Below, in pieces: positions 16,785 to 23,866 of a DNA stretch of 23,920 nucleotides. Source of the stretch: JBCCGE01 sp039029455. Lineage in GTDB: Bacteria; Pseudomonadota; Gammaproteobacteria; Arenicellales; Poriferihabitantaceae. The stretch is from assembly GCA_039029455.1 (NCBI GenBank), contig JBCCGE010000047.1, positions 1-23,920 on the forward strand, given 5' to 3'. The translations under genes and the position numbers were made by a program. The notes under the pieces are model-generated. The model was given only the letters and a program-made list of their open reading frames with translations, was not told the DNA's origin and searched no databases. Each line of letters begins with the position of its first letter. The stretch's first letter is position 1.

Positions 16785-16799
16785 CTCAACTGCGTTGAG
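16785..16799 (+). repeat. Short inverted repeat in the rpoE leader
   Basis: CTCAAC and GTTGAG form a perfect six-pair stem with a three-base TGC loop, 16 bases downstream of the candidate -10 box. This puts it in the early transcribed leader. It could be a small hairpin or an operator half-site pair. Confidence 0.4.
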
Positions 16800-16864
16800 A
16801 CACAGAATTTCAATTACACGCTTTCCCTGCAAGCCGACGTCAACTGCTGCCATTCAAATTCGCG

Positions 16865-17437
16865 ATGGATATCGACATAAACGACAATGAGATCGTCGAG
16901 CGGGTGCGGAACGGGGACAAGCAGGCGTTCAATCTGCTGGTCACAAAATACCAGTTCAAAATCAAGAATCTTGTCGGCAGATTTGTCAAAGATGTTACTG
17001 AGCAGGAAGACATCACTCAGGAGGCTTTTATCAAGGCCTATCGTGCGATCGACCGCTTTCGTGGCGACAGCGCGTTTTACACCTGGCTTTACCGTATCGC
17101 GGTAAATACCGCAAAAAACTATCTGGTTGCGGCCGGGCGCAGACCGCCGGGTCAGGATGTGGACGCGGAGGAAAGTATGCAGGTACGCCCGATAGAACTG
17201 CTTACCGACACCAGTTCACCGGAGGATATTCTGCATAATGATGAACTCGTTGAGGTGATCAGAGATGCCGTTGAAAATCTGCCGGACGAGCTGAAACAGG
17301 CTATTACACTGCGCGAATTCGACGGCCTTAGCTATGAAGATATCGCCAGTGTCATGGAGTGTCCGATTGGGACAGTGCGTTCCAGAATATTTCGGGCTCG
17401 GGAAGCCATTGAAGTTGCAATGTCGAAAATGGGCTAG
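16865..17437 (+). CDS. rpoE: RNA polymerase sigma-E factor (RpoE/AlgU)
   Basis: Extracytoplasmic-function sigma factor that directs the envelope-stress response. The 190 residues show region 2 (about 20-92: DITQEAFIKAYRAIDRFRGDS, then FYTWLYRIAVNTAKN) and region 4 (about 130-183: LPDELKQAITLREFDGLSYEDIA, then PIGTVRSRIFRARE). This is the classical RpoE/AlgU arrangement, with ENLPDEL and GLSYEDIA strongly typical. rseA and rseB follow, the usual regulators, so assignment to the sigma-E/AlgU group is firm by both sequence and context. The ATG has no obvious ribosome site. The 140-base gap to rseA is longer than in E. coli. Confidence 0.97.
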   Translation: MDIDINDNEIVERVRNGDKQAFNLLVTKYQFKIKNLVGRFVKDVTEQEDITQEAFIKAYRAIDRFRGDSAFYTWLYRIAVNTAKNYLVAAGRRPPGQDVDAEESMQVRPIELLTDTSSPEDILHNDELVEVIRDAVENLPDELKQAITLREFDGLSYEDIASVMECPIGTVRSRIFRAREAIEVAMSKMG

Positions 17438-17493
17438 GCGGACTCTGGTCCATAGAAGAGCGTTTAAATGTCAAAAAAACAACCTTAAAAGAT

Positions 17494-17520
17494 GAACTTA
17501 CTGTCATTTTCGCGGACTAA
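17494..17520 (+). promoter_or_regulatory. Candidate ECF-type (sigma-E-like) promoter before rseA
   Basis: GAACTT (17494-17499) matches the sigma-E -35 core exactly. Sixteen bases later ACTAA (17516-17520) weakly resembles the -10 (TCTGA or TCAAA). It sits between rpoE and rseA, where an extra sigma-E-dependent start would boost the anti-sigma factor. The -10 match is poor. Confidence 0.28.
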
Positions 17521-17555
17521 GCGGGCGAACACAGTTAACTTTTTGTACTCCTTCC

Positions 17556-17570
17556 GAGTGGAGTGGAGTG
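17556..17570 (+). repeat. Triple GAGTG repeat covering the rseA ribosome site
   Basis: GAGTG occurs three times in tandem at 17556-17570, ending seven bases before the rseA ATG. The last copies supply GGAGTG, a good Shine-Dalgarno that decides for the ATG at 17578 over the in-frame GTG at 17563. The repetition offers overlapping ribosome sites. Confidence 0.5.
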
Positions 17571-17577
17571 TTTGAAT

Positions 17578-18120
17578 ATGAGCGAAAAAATTTCACAACT
17601 GGTAGATCGCGAGCTAGAGCAGGCGGGACGTGCGGATGTCATATCTGAAATCGCGTCGTCTGAGGCCAGCCTGAACAGCTGGAAACACTATCATCTCATT
17701 GGTTCAGTGATTCGTGGAGAGATTACCTCGGCCGGCAACGATCTGTCTGCGCAGATTGCTGACGCCCTTGAAGCTGAGCCAACCGTACTCGCGCCAGTGT
17801 CGTTTCAATCCGGTCAGAACGCCGCGCCGGAAAAATCTTCCGGCAGCGGCTCTGTAATCAAGTCGGCCGGACTGTTTGCACTGGCGGCGTCTGTGGCCCT
17901 GGTTGCGGTGACGGTACTTAAACCTTCGACGGTTGAAGTCACACAGCCGTCCTCGGTGGCTGCTGTTGAAGTGACCGACAATGAAGCCCGGGAGCGGGCG
18001 CTGTTTGAGCAGGAACTCGGTGAGATGCTCGCCGAACACGGTGAGTTCAGTTCGTCCGCAGGCCTGAACGGTTTGATTGCCTATGCCAAGCTGGTGAGCG
18101 CCGCGCAAATCGACGAATGA
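17578..18120 (+). CDS. rseA: Anti-sigma-E factor RseA/MucA
   Basis: Inner-membrane anti-sigma factor that sequesters RpoE and is destroyed by regulated proteolysis under envelope stress. The cytoplasmic RseA_N domain (1 to about 75) has the expected EKISQLVDRELE opening and the conserved W-x-x-Y-H-L-I-G-x-x-I-R-G-E (35-48). A single membrane span lies at about 96-114, followed by a periplasmic part of about 65 residues. The start is the ATG at 17578 with a GGAGTG ribosome site; an upstream GTG would add five residues. The 180-residue length fits the family. It sits between rpoE and rseB as in other gammaproteobacteria. The 38-base gap to rseB suggests co-transcription. Confidence 0.93.
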   Translation: MSEKISQLVDRELEQAGRADVISEIASSEASLNSWKHYHLIGSVIRGEITSAGNDLSAQIADALEAEPTVLAPVSFQSGQNAAPEKSSGSGSVIKSAGLFALAASVALVAVTVLKPSTVEVTQPSSVAAVEVTDNEARERALFEQELGEMLAEHGEFSSSAGLNGLIAYAKLVSAAQIDE

Positions 18121-18158
18121 GACGTACAGCTTGAGCCCAAAGACTTCTGGTTACCCAC

Positions 18159-19160
18159 ATGACTGGCAAGATTTCTAACAAACTTTTCGCTGCCGCCAAA
18201 AGTCTGGCGCCGGCAGTATTGCTGGGCATCATTATGGTGCTGCAGTCTCCGACTTTGCGAGCCGAGTCATCGTCATGGTTGATGAAAATCAATGACGCGG
18301 CTGCTACAACGAGTTTTGCAGGCACCTTTGTGTATGTCAGAGACCACAAGGTTGAGGCCATGGAAGTTGTTCGCCGTATCAAGAACGGCGTGATGCAGGA
18401 GCGACTCTACGCACTCAACGGTGAAGCGCGGGAAATCGTTCGCGACATGAATCAGGTGTGGTGCTATATCCCCGATCAGAATGTCGCGGTGCACGACTAT
18501 CGGCAGGCCTCTGAAAGCGGTTTTCCCCGCATTCTGCCAAAAGATCTGGCGCTGTTGACCACAAACTACCGATTCGAAATGGGCAAGATGTCGAGGATTG
18601 CTGATCGTCAGGCCCAACAGGTCAATGTGATTCCAAAAGACAGTTACCGTTACGGGTATTCGCTGTGGGCGGATACGCAAACCGGACTGCTGTTGCGATC
18701 TGATCTTCTTGACCAGAGTGGCAATCTGATCGAGCAATATGTCTTTGTGAAGGTGCAGATTGGCGGCGAAATCAAAGATGAGCAGCTGGCTGCGGTGACG
18801 CAAAGCGACCAGTTTGAACTGTATGGAAACAGTGGACTTGATGTGTCTGCTCCGGCGGACAAATCACAGTGGTTCTTCGAATCCCTGCCTTCGGGATATT
18901 CCATGAGTCGGCATATGAGACGTATGTCGCCAATGGAATCGAACGAGGTGGAGCACATGGTGTTCTCCGACGGTCTTTCTACCGTCTCTGTCTTCATTAA
19001 ACCGGCGCGGCAGGGTCAAAGTGGAATGAAAGGACTGTCCCGACTTGGTTCGGTGCACACGTATCGGGACACGGTCAGCGATCACCGGATCACGGTTATG
19101 GGCGAGGTTCCCGCAGAAACCGTGAAGATGCTGGCGCAAAACATATCTATTCGTCCCTGA
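18159..19160 (+). CDS. rseB: Periplasmic sigma-E regulator RseB/MucB
   Basis: Periplasmic protein that binds RseA and shields it from DegS-type proteolysis until it senses stress lipids. A signal peptide (about 1-36, core LAPAVLLGIIMVL, cleavage near LRAES) leads to the MucB/RseB lipoprotein-like N-terminal domain. Landmarks there are FAGTFVYVRDHKVEAMEVVRR, with LYALNGEAREIVRD and VWCYIPD. A smaller C-terminal domain (about 230-333) ends with the family-like motif YRDTVSDHRITVMGEVPAETV. The 333-residue length is normal. No rseC or degP/mucD follows; instead a Ppx/GppA gene starts about 100 bases on. Confidence 0.94.
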   Translation: MTGKISNKLFAAAKSLAPAVLLGIIMVLQSPTLRAESSSWLMKINDAAATTSFAGTFVYVRDHKVEAMEVVRRIKNGVMQERLYALNGEAREIVRDMNQVWCYIPDQNVAVHDYRQASESGFPRILPKDLALLTTNYRFEMGKMSRIADRQAQQVNVIPKDSYRYGYSLWADTQTGLLLRSDLLDQSGNLIEQYVFVKVQIGGEIKDEQLAAVTQSDQFELYGNSGLDVSAPADKSQWFFESLPSGYSMSRHMRRMSPMESNEVEHMVFSDGLSTVSVFIKPARQGQSGMKGLSRLGSVHTYRDTVSDHRITVMGEVPAETVKMLAQNISIRP

Positions 19161-19212
19161 TTCTGTAGCCATACGGCTGGCTTACCGGTGGCTCTTGAGG
19201 CCTTGACCGTGT

Positions 19213-19235
19213 CCTGATCTGATCGTTAAATCAGG
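19213..19235 (+). repeat. Inverted repeat between rseB and ppx
   Basis: CCTGAT (19213-19218) and ATCAGG (19230-19235) pair perfectly around an 11-base loop. No T tract follows, so a Rho-independent terminator is not supported. It lies 26 bases before the ppx start. Confidence 0.3.
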
Positions 19236-19261
19236 CCTGTCCTTACCAGCAACTTTCGATT

Positions 19262-20764
19262 TTGCCTCAACGCAATGCCAATGCACTCGCGGCCATAGAT
19301 CTTGGCTCGAACAGTTTTCACATGGTCATTGCCAGTCAGGATGCGGACGGCAGTATCCGTCTTATCGATAAGGTTAAAGAGACTGTTCGTCTGGGCGCCG
19401 GATTAGGCTCGGACGGCGTGCTGTCAGAGTCCGCGCAGGAGCGTGCCTTGTCCTGCCTGAAGCGATTCCGGCAACGACTAAATAACATTCCCTCACCACA
19501 AATTCGTGCGGTCGGCACCAACACAATGCGCGCGGCCCACAATGGCGAGGAGTTTCTGAGACTCGCAGAAGAACACCTCGGGCATCATATTTCGATCATC
19601 TCGGGCCATGAAGAGGCGCGGCTGGTTTATCTGGGTGCGGCATTTAGTCTCGCCGTTCGGGACACCCGGCGACTTGTGGTGGACATTGGCGGCGGCAGTA
19701 CTGAAGCGATCATTGGAGAGGGCTTCAAACCGATTGATCTGAGCAGTCTCTACATGGGCTGTGTCAGTTTTACGCGCCGGTTTTTTTCAGACGGTGAGAT
19801 CACGCGGCATTCATTGCTGCGCGCACAGCGTGCGGCTGAGCAGGAACTGGAACCGATCGTGACACGTTACCGCCGACGCGGCTGGGATCAGGTTGTGGGC
19901 ACTTCGGGCACGATTCGTGCGATTGACAATCTGGGCAGAGCGCTGGGTGGAACATTTGACTGGATTGGTCGTGATTCGCTGGCAGAAGTCAGGCGCTATC
20001 TGCTTGACGGGCGCCAGTTTGAGAAACTTGATTTGCTTTCGGAACGCCGACGGGAGGTGATCGCTGGCGGTTATGCCATTTTGCAGGCCACCATCGACGC
20101 TCTCGATATCGAACGTATGGAAGCGACAGACGGCGCATTGCGAGAGGGCGTTCTGTATGATCTCAACGGCCGTTTACGCGATAAGGATTCGAGAGAGCAG
20201 GGTGTGCGCAGTCTCATGAGTCAGTTCCGACTGGACAACAATCAGATCAACCGCGTGGAGAATACCGCGCTGTACCTCTACAGACAGCTTCGGGCTGACT
20301 GGAACCTGGATCGGCAAATACATGAGAAGCTGTTGCGCTGGGCGAGTGCGCTGCATGAAGTCGGCTTCGCAATTGCCTACAACCAGCATCACAAGCACGG
20401 CGCATACATCATCGAAAACAGCGATCTGGATGGCTTTTCGCGTTTCCAGCAGCGCTTGCTGGCGTTAATGGTGCGAACCCATCGACAAAAATTCCCCTAT
20501 GCCGTGTTTGAGCCACTGCCGTCGCCGTGGCACCGTGTGATGCCGCGACTGGCGGCGATACTGCGTATCGCAGTGGCGCTCAACCGCAGCCGAAACGATT
20601 CTCAGAATAATGATCTCGATGTTCACATCGCCGACGATACGCTGGTGATCCGCATCGCTCGTAGCTGGGCGGAATCACATCCACTGTCGCTGCTCGATCT
20701 GGAGTCAGAGCAACGATATCTTCAGGATTCGCCGGTGTCACTGCATCTCGTTGTTGACGCGTAA
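19262..20764 (+). CDS. ppx: Exopolyphosphatase, Ppx/GppA family
   Basis: Hydrolyses terminal phosphate from polyphosphate (Ppx) or pppGpp (GppA); both activities belong to the same actin-like ASKHA family. The phosphate-1 motif is AIDLGSNSFHMVIA (about 11-24), phosphate-2 is VVDIGGGSTE (about 139-148), and VGTSGTIRAI is also typical. The C-terminal HD-type domain is present (LRWASALHEVGFAIAYNQHHKHGAYII), which matches the 500-residue long form. The start is TTG (MPQRNANALAAIDLG), which is in register, but I see no ribosome site before it. I prefer Ppx over GppA by general resemblance, without an alignment. It converges on the phosphoglycerate genes with a 61-base gap. Confidence 0.9.
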   Translation: MPQRNANALAAIDLGSNSFHMVIASQDADGSIRLIDKVKETVRLGAGLGSDGVLSESAQERALSCLKRFRQRLNNIPSPQIRAVGTNTMRAAHNGEEFLRLAEEHLGHHISIISGHEEARLVYLGAAFSLAVRDTRRLVVDIGGGSTEAIIGEGFKPIDLSSLYMGCVSFTRRFFSDGEITRHSLLRAQRAAEQELEPIVTRYRRRGWDQVVGTSGTIRAIDNLGRALGGTFDWIGRDSLAEVRRYLLDGRQFEKLDLLSERRREVIAGGYAILQATIDALDIERMEATDGALREGVLYDLNGRLRDKDSREQGVRSLMSQFRLDNNQINRVENTALYLYRQLRADWNLDRQIHEKLLRWASALHEVGFAIAYNQHHKHGAYIIENSDLDGFSRFQQRLLALMVRTHRQKFPYAVFEPLPSPWHRVMPRLAAILRIAVALNRSRNDSQNNDLDVHIADDTLVIRIARSWAESHPLSLLDLESEQRYLQDSPVSLHLVVDA

Positions 20765-20825
20765 GCCGGCACTGACCCGGATGCCCGGACAATGCATGCC
20801 TTCGATTCCGATTGACGACTCGCGG

Positions 20826-22094
20826 TCAGTCCAGAAAGTCCAGATCCATCGAACTGTAGTTGCTCATTGAGCCCATCGCATCAAGCGCATTCATCAGAAA
20901 GCCCTGCGCCGTGACTCGGGTAAGTGCTCCAACGGTGCAGGCGGTTTCGCTGTAAGCCTGCGCGGTATCCCGCCGACCTTCCGGGTTATAGAGCAGCACA
21001 GGAACTGCATCACCGTTATGATCTCCTCGGATTGAGTCCGTCGAATGATCGGCACAGACGCCGACCACCAGATTGTCGGTATCTATTGTGCCGAGACTGC
21101 GATCAAATCGTTCAATGAAATCGCGTTTGAGTTCCGGATTCAGATCGTGGGCTGCAGTGTCAGTGCCCTTCAGGTGTACAAATGCGAGATCGTGATTCGA
21201 TAGGGATTCATTGGCGGCCTGAACCTTTCCTTCGATGTCGGTATCCGGCAGCGAGGTGAAACGGTCACTGGATATTGCGGAAAATCCGAACAGCTTTGCC
21301 AGTCCGAGAATGGTACTTTCCCCAGCGACTGTGGATACCTTCAGCTCCAGCTGGTTGAGCAGATTTTTTGCCGGTCGATAGGAGCCGGCCCCGCGAGAGA
21401 TGACCGCATTTGCGGGGGGTAGTCCGCGTTTGCGTCGATCCCGGTTCACGGGATGTTTGTCGAGTATGTTGTGGGATTCAATTACAAATTGATTGATCGC
21501 CTGTGCTGTCAATTGTGCTGCGGTGTCATTGGATATCCTTGCATGGCTTTGCAGCACACCGCGATCGATGCTTTTGCTGCCTGGATCGGTGTCGGTAATC
21601 GCTTCGGACAGACCGAAGCCGCGCAAACGCAGAACGGTGCGATGCTGTGTGGCGGGATGCAGGCTGGCGACAACATTGCCGCCAAGGCTGACCTCTCTCA
21701 ACGACTGGCATAAAACTTCGACACCCTCCTGAATTCGACCGGCGCGGCGATCAATAATTGAGAATCCATTGTTGTGACGTTCGACGGTTGCGAGGTTGCT
21801 GCGCAGCAATATGTCGCCGTGCTGCAATTCAAGATCAATACCTGCGGCTTCAATCGGACCCCGCGAGAGCACAACCGCATCTTTAGGCGAGAGGCCAAAG
21901 ATCATAGCGACGCCGGTGTGGGTATCGACAGGCAGGCCTGGAACCAGTGGGTCCATAAGGCCGGTCTGGCCGTGTGCTGCGAGTCGGTCTAAATTGGGCG
22001 TATGTGCGGCCTCAAGAGGCGTTTGCCCGTCGAGGACAGGGGAGGGTCGGTCGCCTAGACCGTCCAGTACAAAGATGAGACCTTTGAAATGCAT
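20826..22094 (-). CDS. apgM: Archaeal-type cofactor-independent phosphoglycerate mutase (ApgM family)
   Basis: Predicted to interconvert 2-phosphoglycerate and 3-phosphoglycerate without 2,3-bisphosphoglycerate, using two metals and an alkaline-phosphatase-type fold. The 422 residues match the archaeal ApgM/COG3635 length. Landmarks are VLDGLGDRP (metal Asp11), TPLEAAHTPNLDRLA, RGPIEAAGI followed by GDILLRSNLATV, VHLKGTDTAAHD (306-317) and ADHSTDSIRGDHNGD (347-361). Instead of the archaeal SDTAHL segment it has VDTHTG (56-61), so the nucleophile is probably Thr58 or Thr60, not the usual Ser. The family can also contain related phosphotransferases, so the exact substrate is inferred. The ATG shares one base with the stop of the upstream kinase gene (TAATG), indicating translational coupling. 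Confidence 0.85.
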   Translation of the reverse strand: MHFKGLIFVLDGLGDRPSPVLDGQTPLEAAHTPNLDRLAAHGQTGLMDPLVPGLPVDTHTGVAMIFGLSPKDAVVLSRGPIEAAGIDLELQHGDILLRSNLATVERHNNGFSIIDRRAGRIQEGVEVLCQSLREVSLGGNVVASLHPATQHRTVLRLRGFGLSEAITDTDPGSKSIDRGVLQSHARISNDTAAQLTAQAINQFVIESHNILDKHPVNRDRRKRGLPPANAVISRGAGSYRPAKNLLNQLELKVSTVAGESTILGLAKLFGFSAISSDRFTSLPDTDIEGKVQAANESLSNHDLAFVHLKGTDTAAHDLNPELKRDFIERFDRSLGTIDTDNLVVGVCADHSTDSIRGDHNGDAVPVLLYNPEGRRDTAQAYSETACTVGALTRVTAQGFLMNALDAMGSMSNYSSMDLDFLD

Positions 22095-23287
22095 TACAGC
22101 GCGTAGTTTTGTCTAAGCTTCTTGAGTTCAGGTTTATATTGGGTGTGCACTGTCAGCACAATTGTTTTGATCATTTCACTGATGGTCTCTTGACGATGCA
22201 GATTGTTGATTATCTCCACGTCTGCATTGTCGGCATCGGAAAGCAGCAGGGTCTGCAATTGCCAGATTTTGTCGAGGCTGGCGAGATAGCGTTCAGCGCG
22301 TCTTTTTTTGGCGCGACTGGATCGTCCCTTGATGTACCGCTCGAGGCGTTTTTTATCGAGTACACCAAGAGTGACCGGGATCACGATCGCATCGTCGCTT
22401 GAAATCTGCTGCATCAGCGACGGTCGCAGATGCACACCTTCCATAATCACAGAGACCCGTTCGCTGATCGCCCGTTTGATTACAGCCTGGCATGCAACTT
22501 CGACCATCTCCGCCTGTCGGATGTATCCGTTCAGCAGGGCGATCTCGTCGTCCAGTTGCAACAGGCCGCTGCGGTCCATACTTTCACCGGCTTCGAACGA
22601 TGAGCGATGCAGTTCCGGCGACAGCCGCTCCGGAATCAGCACACGCATGACCTCTCGCAGCATATCTGTCGACTGGGTGCGAACGATATTGAGCTGATTG
22701 GCAAGTTCGGTTGCGATTGTGCTTTTACCGCTGCCGGGAACACCGCCGACCATAATGATTAAAGGCGTGTTGCTGCGCAAAAACTCATTCCAGACCAGAT
22801 AGTACTCTGCATGTTCCTTGGAGACGTTCCGGGCAATATCCCGATAGGCGAGTCGAATCAAATCATCTGTCGTAATCTGCTGGCAGTTTTCACGGAGCAG
22901 GGCGGTGTGAATGCGATTGGCAACGGCATTCGCTTCGTCTACAGGAATGGAGGCGTTCATCAGTCGCTGCGTGAGCAAACCTCTTGAAAAAGGTTCCTGC
23001 TCGCCGTCCGCGTCAACCACAACCAGGTTTTCACGATGGGTGTTCTCTTTTTGATAACGCTGCAGGATGGTGCCGGGGAAGTCGTCTTCGAGAATCTCCA
23101 GGATTCGTCCCCTGAGCTCTTCAAGCGAGACTACATCATTGTCGTCAAAATCATCCCGAATGTCAGACGCAAGCTGGTAGGCGTCCACAAAATCAAGACC
23201 GGCATTTTGCAGCGAACGTGTCAGCATACCTCGTAAAAATGGAACTTTCTGATCGGTTTCCTGATCGTAGACGAGCAGTTTGGACAT
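22094..23287 (-). CDS. pgk2: 2-phosphoglycerate kinase with two ATP-cone domains
   Basis: Predicted to phosphorylate 2-phosphoglycerate to 2,3-bisphosphoglycerate with ATP, the first step of cyclic 2,3-diphosphoglycerate synthesis in some methanogens (COG2074). The N-terminal half contains two ATP-cone nucleotide-sensing domains: about 1-75 (VPFLRGMLTRSLQNAG) and about 86-152 (EPFSRGLLTQRLMNAS). The P-loop kinase domain follows, with Walker A GGVPGSGKS at 181-189, then STDMLREVMR, SFEAGESMDRSGLLQ and SVIMEGVHLRP. I choose the ATG at 23287 (MSKLLVYDQET), because the frame's upstream extension to 23332 looks unrelated to the family. It is cytoplasmic, 397 residues, and overlaps apgM by one base. 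The true product in this organism is not established. Confidence 0.85.
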   Translation of the reverse strand: MSKLLVYDQETDQKVPFLRGMLTRSLQNAGLDFVDAYQLASDIRDDFDDNDVVSLEELRGRILEILEDDFPGTILQRYQKENTHRENLVVVDADGEQEPFSRGLLTQRLMNASIPVDEANAVANRIHTALLRENCQQITTDDLIRLAYRDIARNVSKEHAEYYLVWNEFLRSNTPLIIMVGGVPGSGKSTIATELANQLNIVRTQSTDMLREVMRVLIPERLSPELHRSSFEAGESMDRSGLLQLDDEIALLNGYIRQAEMVEVACQAVIKRAISERVSVIMEGVHLRPSLMQQISSDDAIVIPVTLGVLDKKRLERYIKGRSSRAKKRRAERYLASLDKIWQLQTLLLSDADNADVEIINNLHRQETISEMIKTIVLTVHTQYKPELKKLRQNYAL

Positions 23288-23315
23288 TTTTGTGGTTGCC
23301 GGTTGGCCGGATTTG

Positions 23316-23328
23316 GCGCCTGTGGCGC
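23316..23328 (-). repeat. GC-rich hairpin in the leader of the 2-phosphoglycerate kinase gene
   Basis: GCGCC and GGCGC form a perfect five-pair GC stem with a three-base loop, 28 bases before the kinase start codon. No T tract lies on either side, so it is not a terminator. It may structure the 5' leader in the 88-base gap after avtA. Confidence 0.35.
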
Positions 23329-23375
23329 ACAATAGTATCAGATTCGAATATTACGATCGTGCGGAGGGTTCTATG

Positions 23376-23768
23376 CTAACTATAGAGACCACTAATCTCT
23401 TCATGGATAACGTCGATTCCACGGGTGACTTCGGACCACTCTGCAGCATAGGAAACACGGATGCATTCGTGTCTGTGCGACCAGTCCCCGGCAAGTCCAG
23501 GGAAGAAATTGTGTCCCGGAATGACAAAGACGCCTCGAGCTTTCAGGCGCTCGTAGAGTTCAGCGGACGTTATCGGTAAATCCTCGAACCACAACCAGAG
23601 AAAAATTGCACCCTCAGATCGGTGCACGCGCAGGGGAATGTCCTGCATGACGTCGTCAAGGTATTTAAGGACGGCCCTGGACCGCGACTGATAGTGCGGT
23701 TGAATAATTTTGTGACAGAGCTGTTTGATTCTGTTTTCAGTGAACAGGGTCGTCGTTAGTGCGGGACC
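23376..23768 (-). pseudogene. avtA: Valine-pyruvate aminotransferase, C-terminal fragment only
   Basis: The C-terminal roughly 130 residues match AvtA, a PLP enzyme that transfers an amino group between valine and pyruvate. Landmarks are HRSEGAIFLWLWFEDLPIT, LYERLKARGVFVIPGHNFFPGL and HRHECIRVSYA. Resemblance starts at about GPALTTTLF (23768) and continues to the stop. A full AvtA is about 417 residues, so the first two thirds, including the PLP-lysine region, are missing. The frame stays open upstream to an ATG at 23870, but those 34 residues do not look like AvtA in any frame. The gene is either a real 5' truncation joined to foreign sequence or an assembly chimera at a contig end. As read, it cannot encode a working aminotransferase. 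Confidence 0.8.
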
Positions 23769-23866
23769 CTCGACAAAGGCCCTCGTCTGATCCGGGGCGA
23801 CTGCAAAGGCGTTCGCGCGTAGAAGCGCGGGAAACGCGACCAGAGGCCGGATTGCACGGGGAAGCG

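Noticed and set aside
16680..16880. 66-codon plus-strand frame between recJ and rpoE
   Set aside because: It starts by overlapping the recJ stop, has no ribosome site, runs through the candidate rpoE promoter and leader, and resembles no known protein.
20771..20830. Seven-base inverted repeat ACTGACC / GGTCAGT in the ppx-apgM convergent gap, as a two-way terminator
   Set aside because: The loop is 46 bases, there is no T tract on either strand, and one arm overlaps the apgM stop, so chance is likely.
22094..23332. Longer start of the kinase at 23332
   Set aside because: The extra 15 residues do not resemble the family, and the ATG at 23287 gives the expected MSKLLVYD start.
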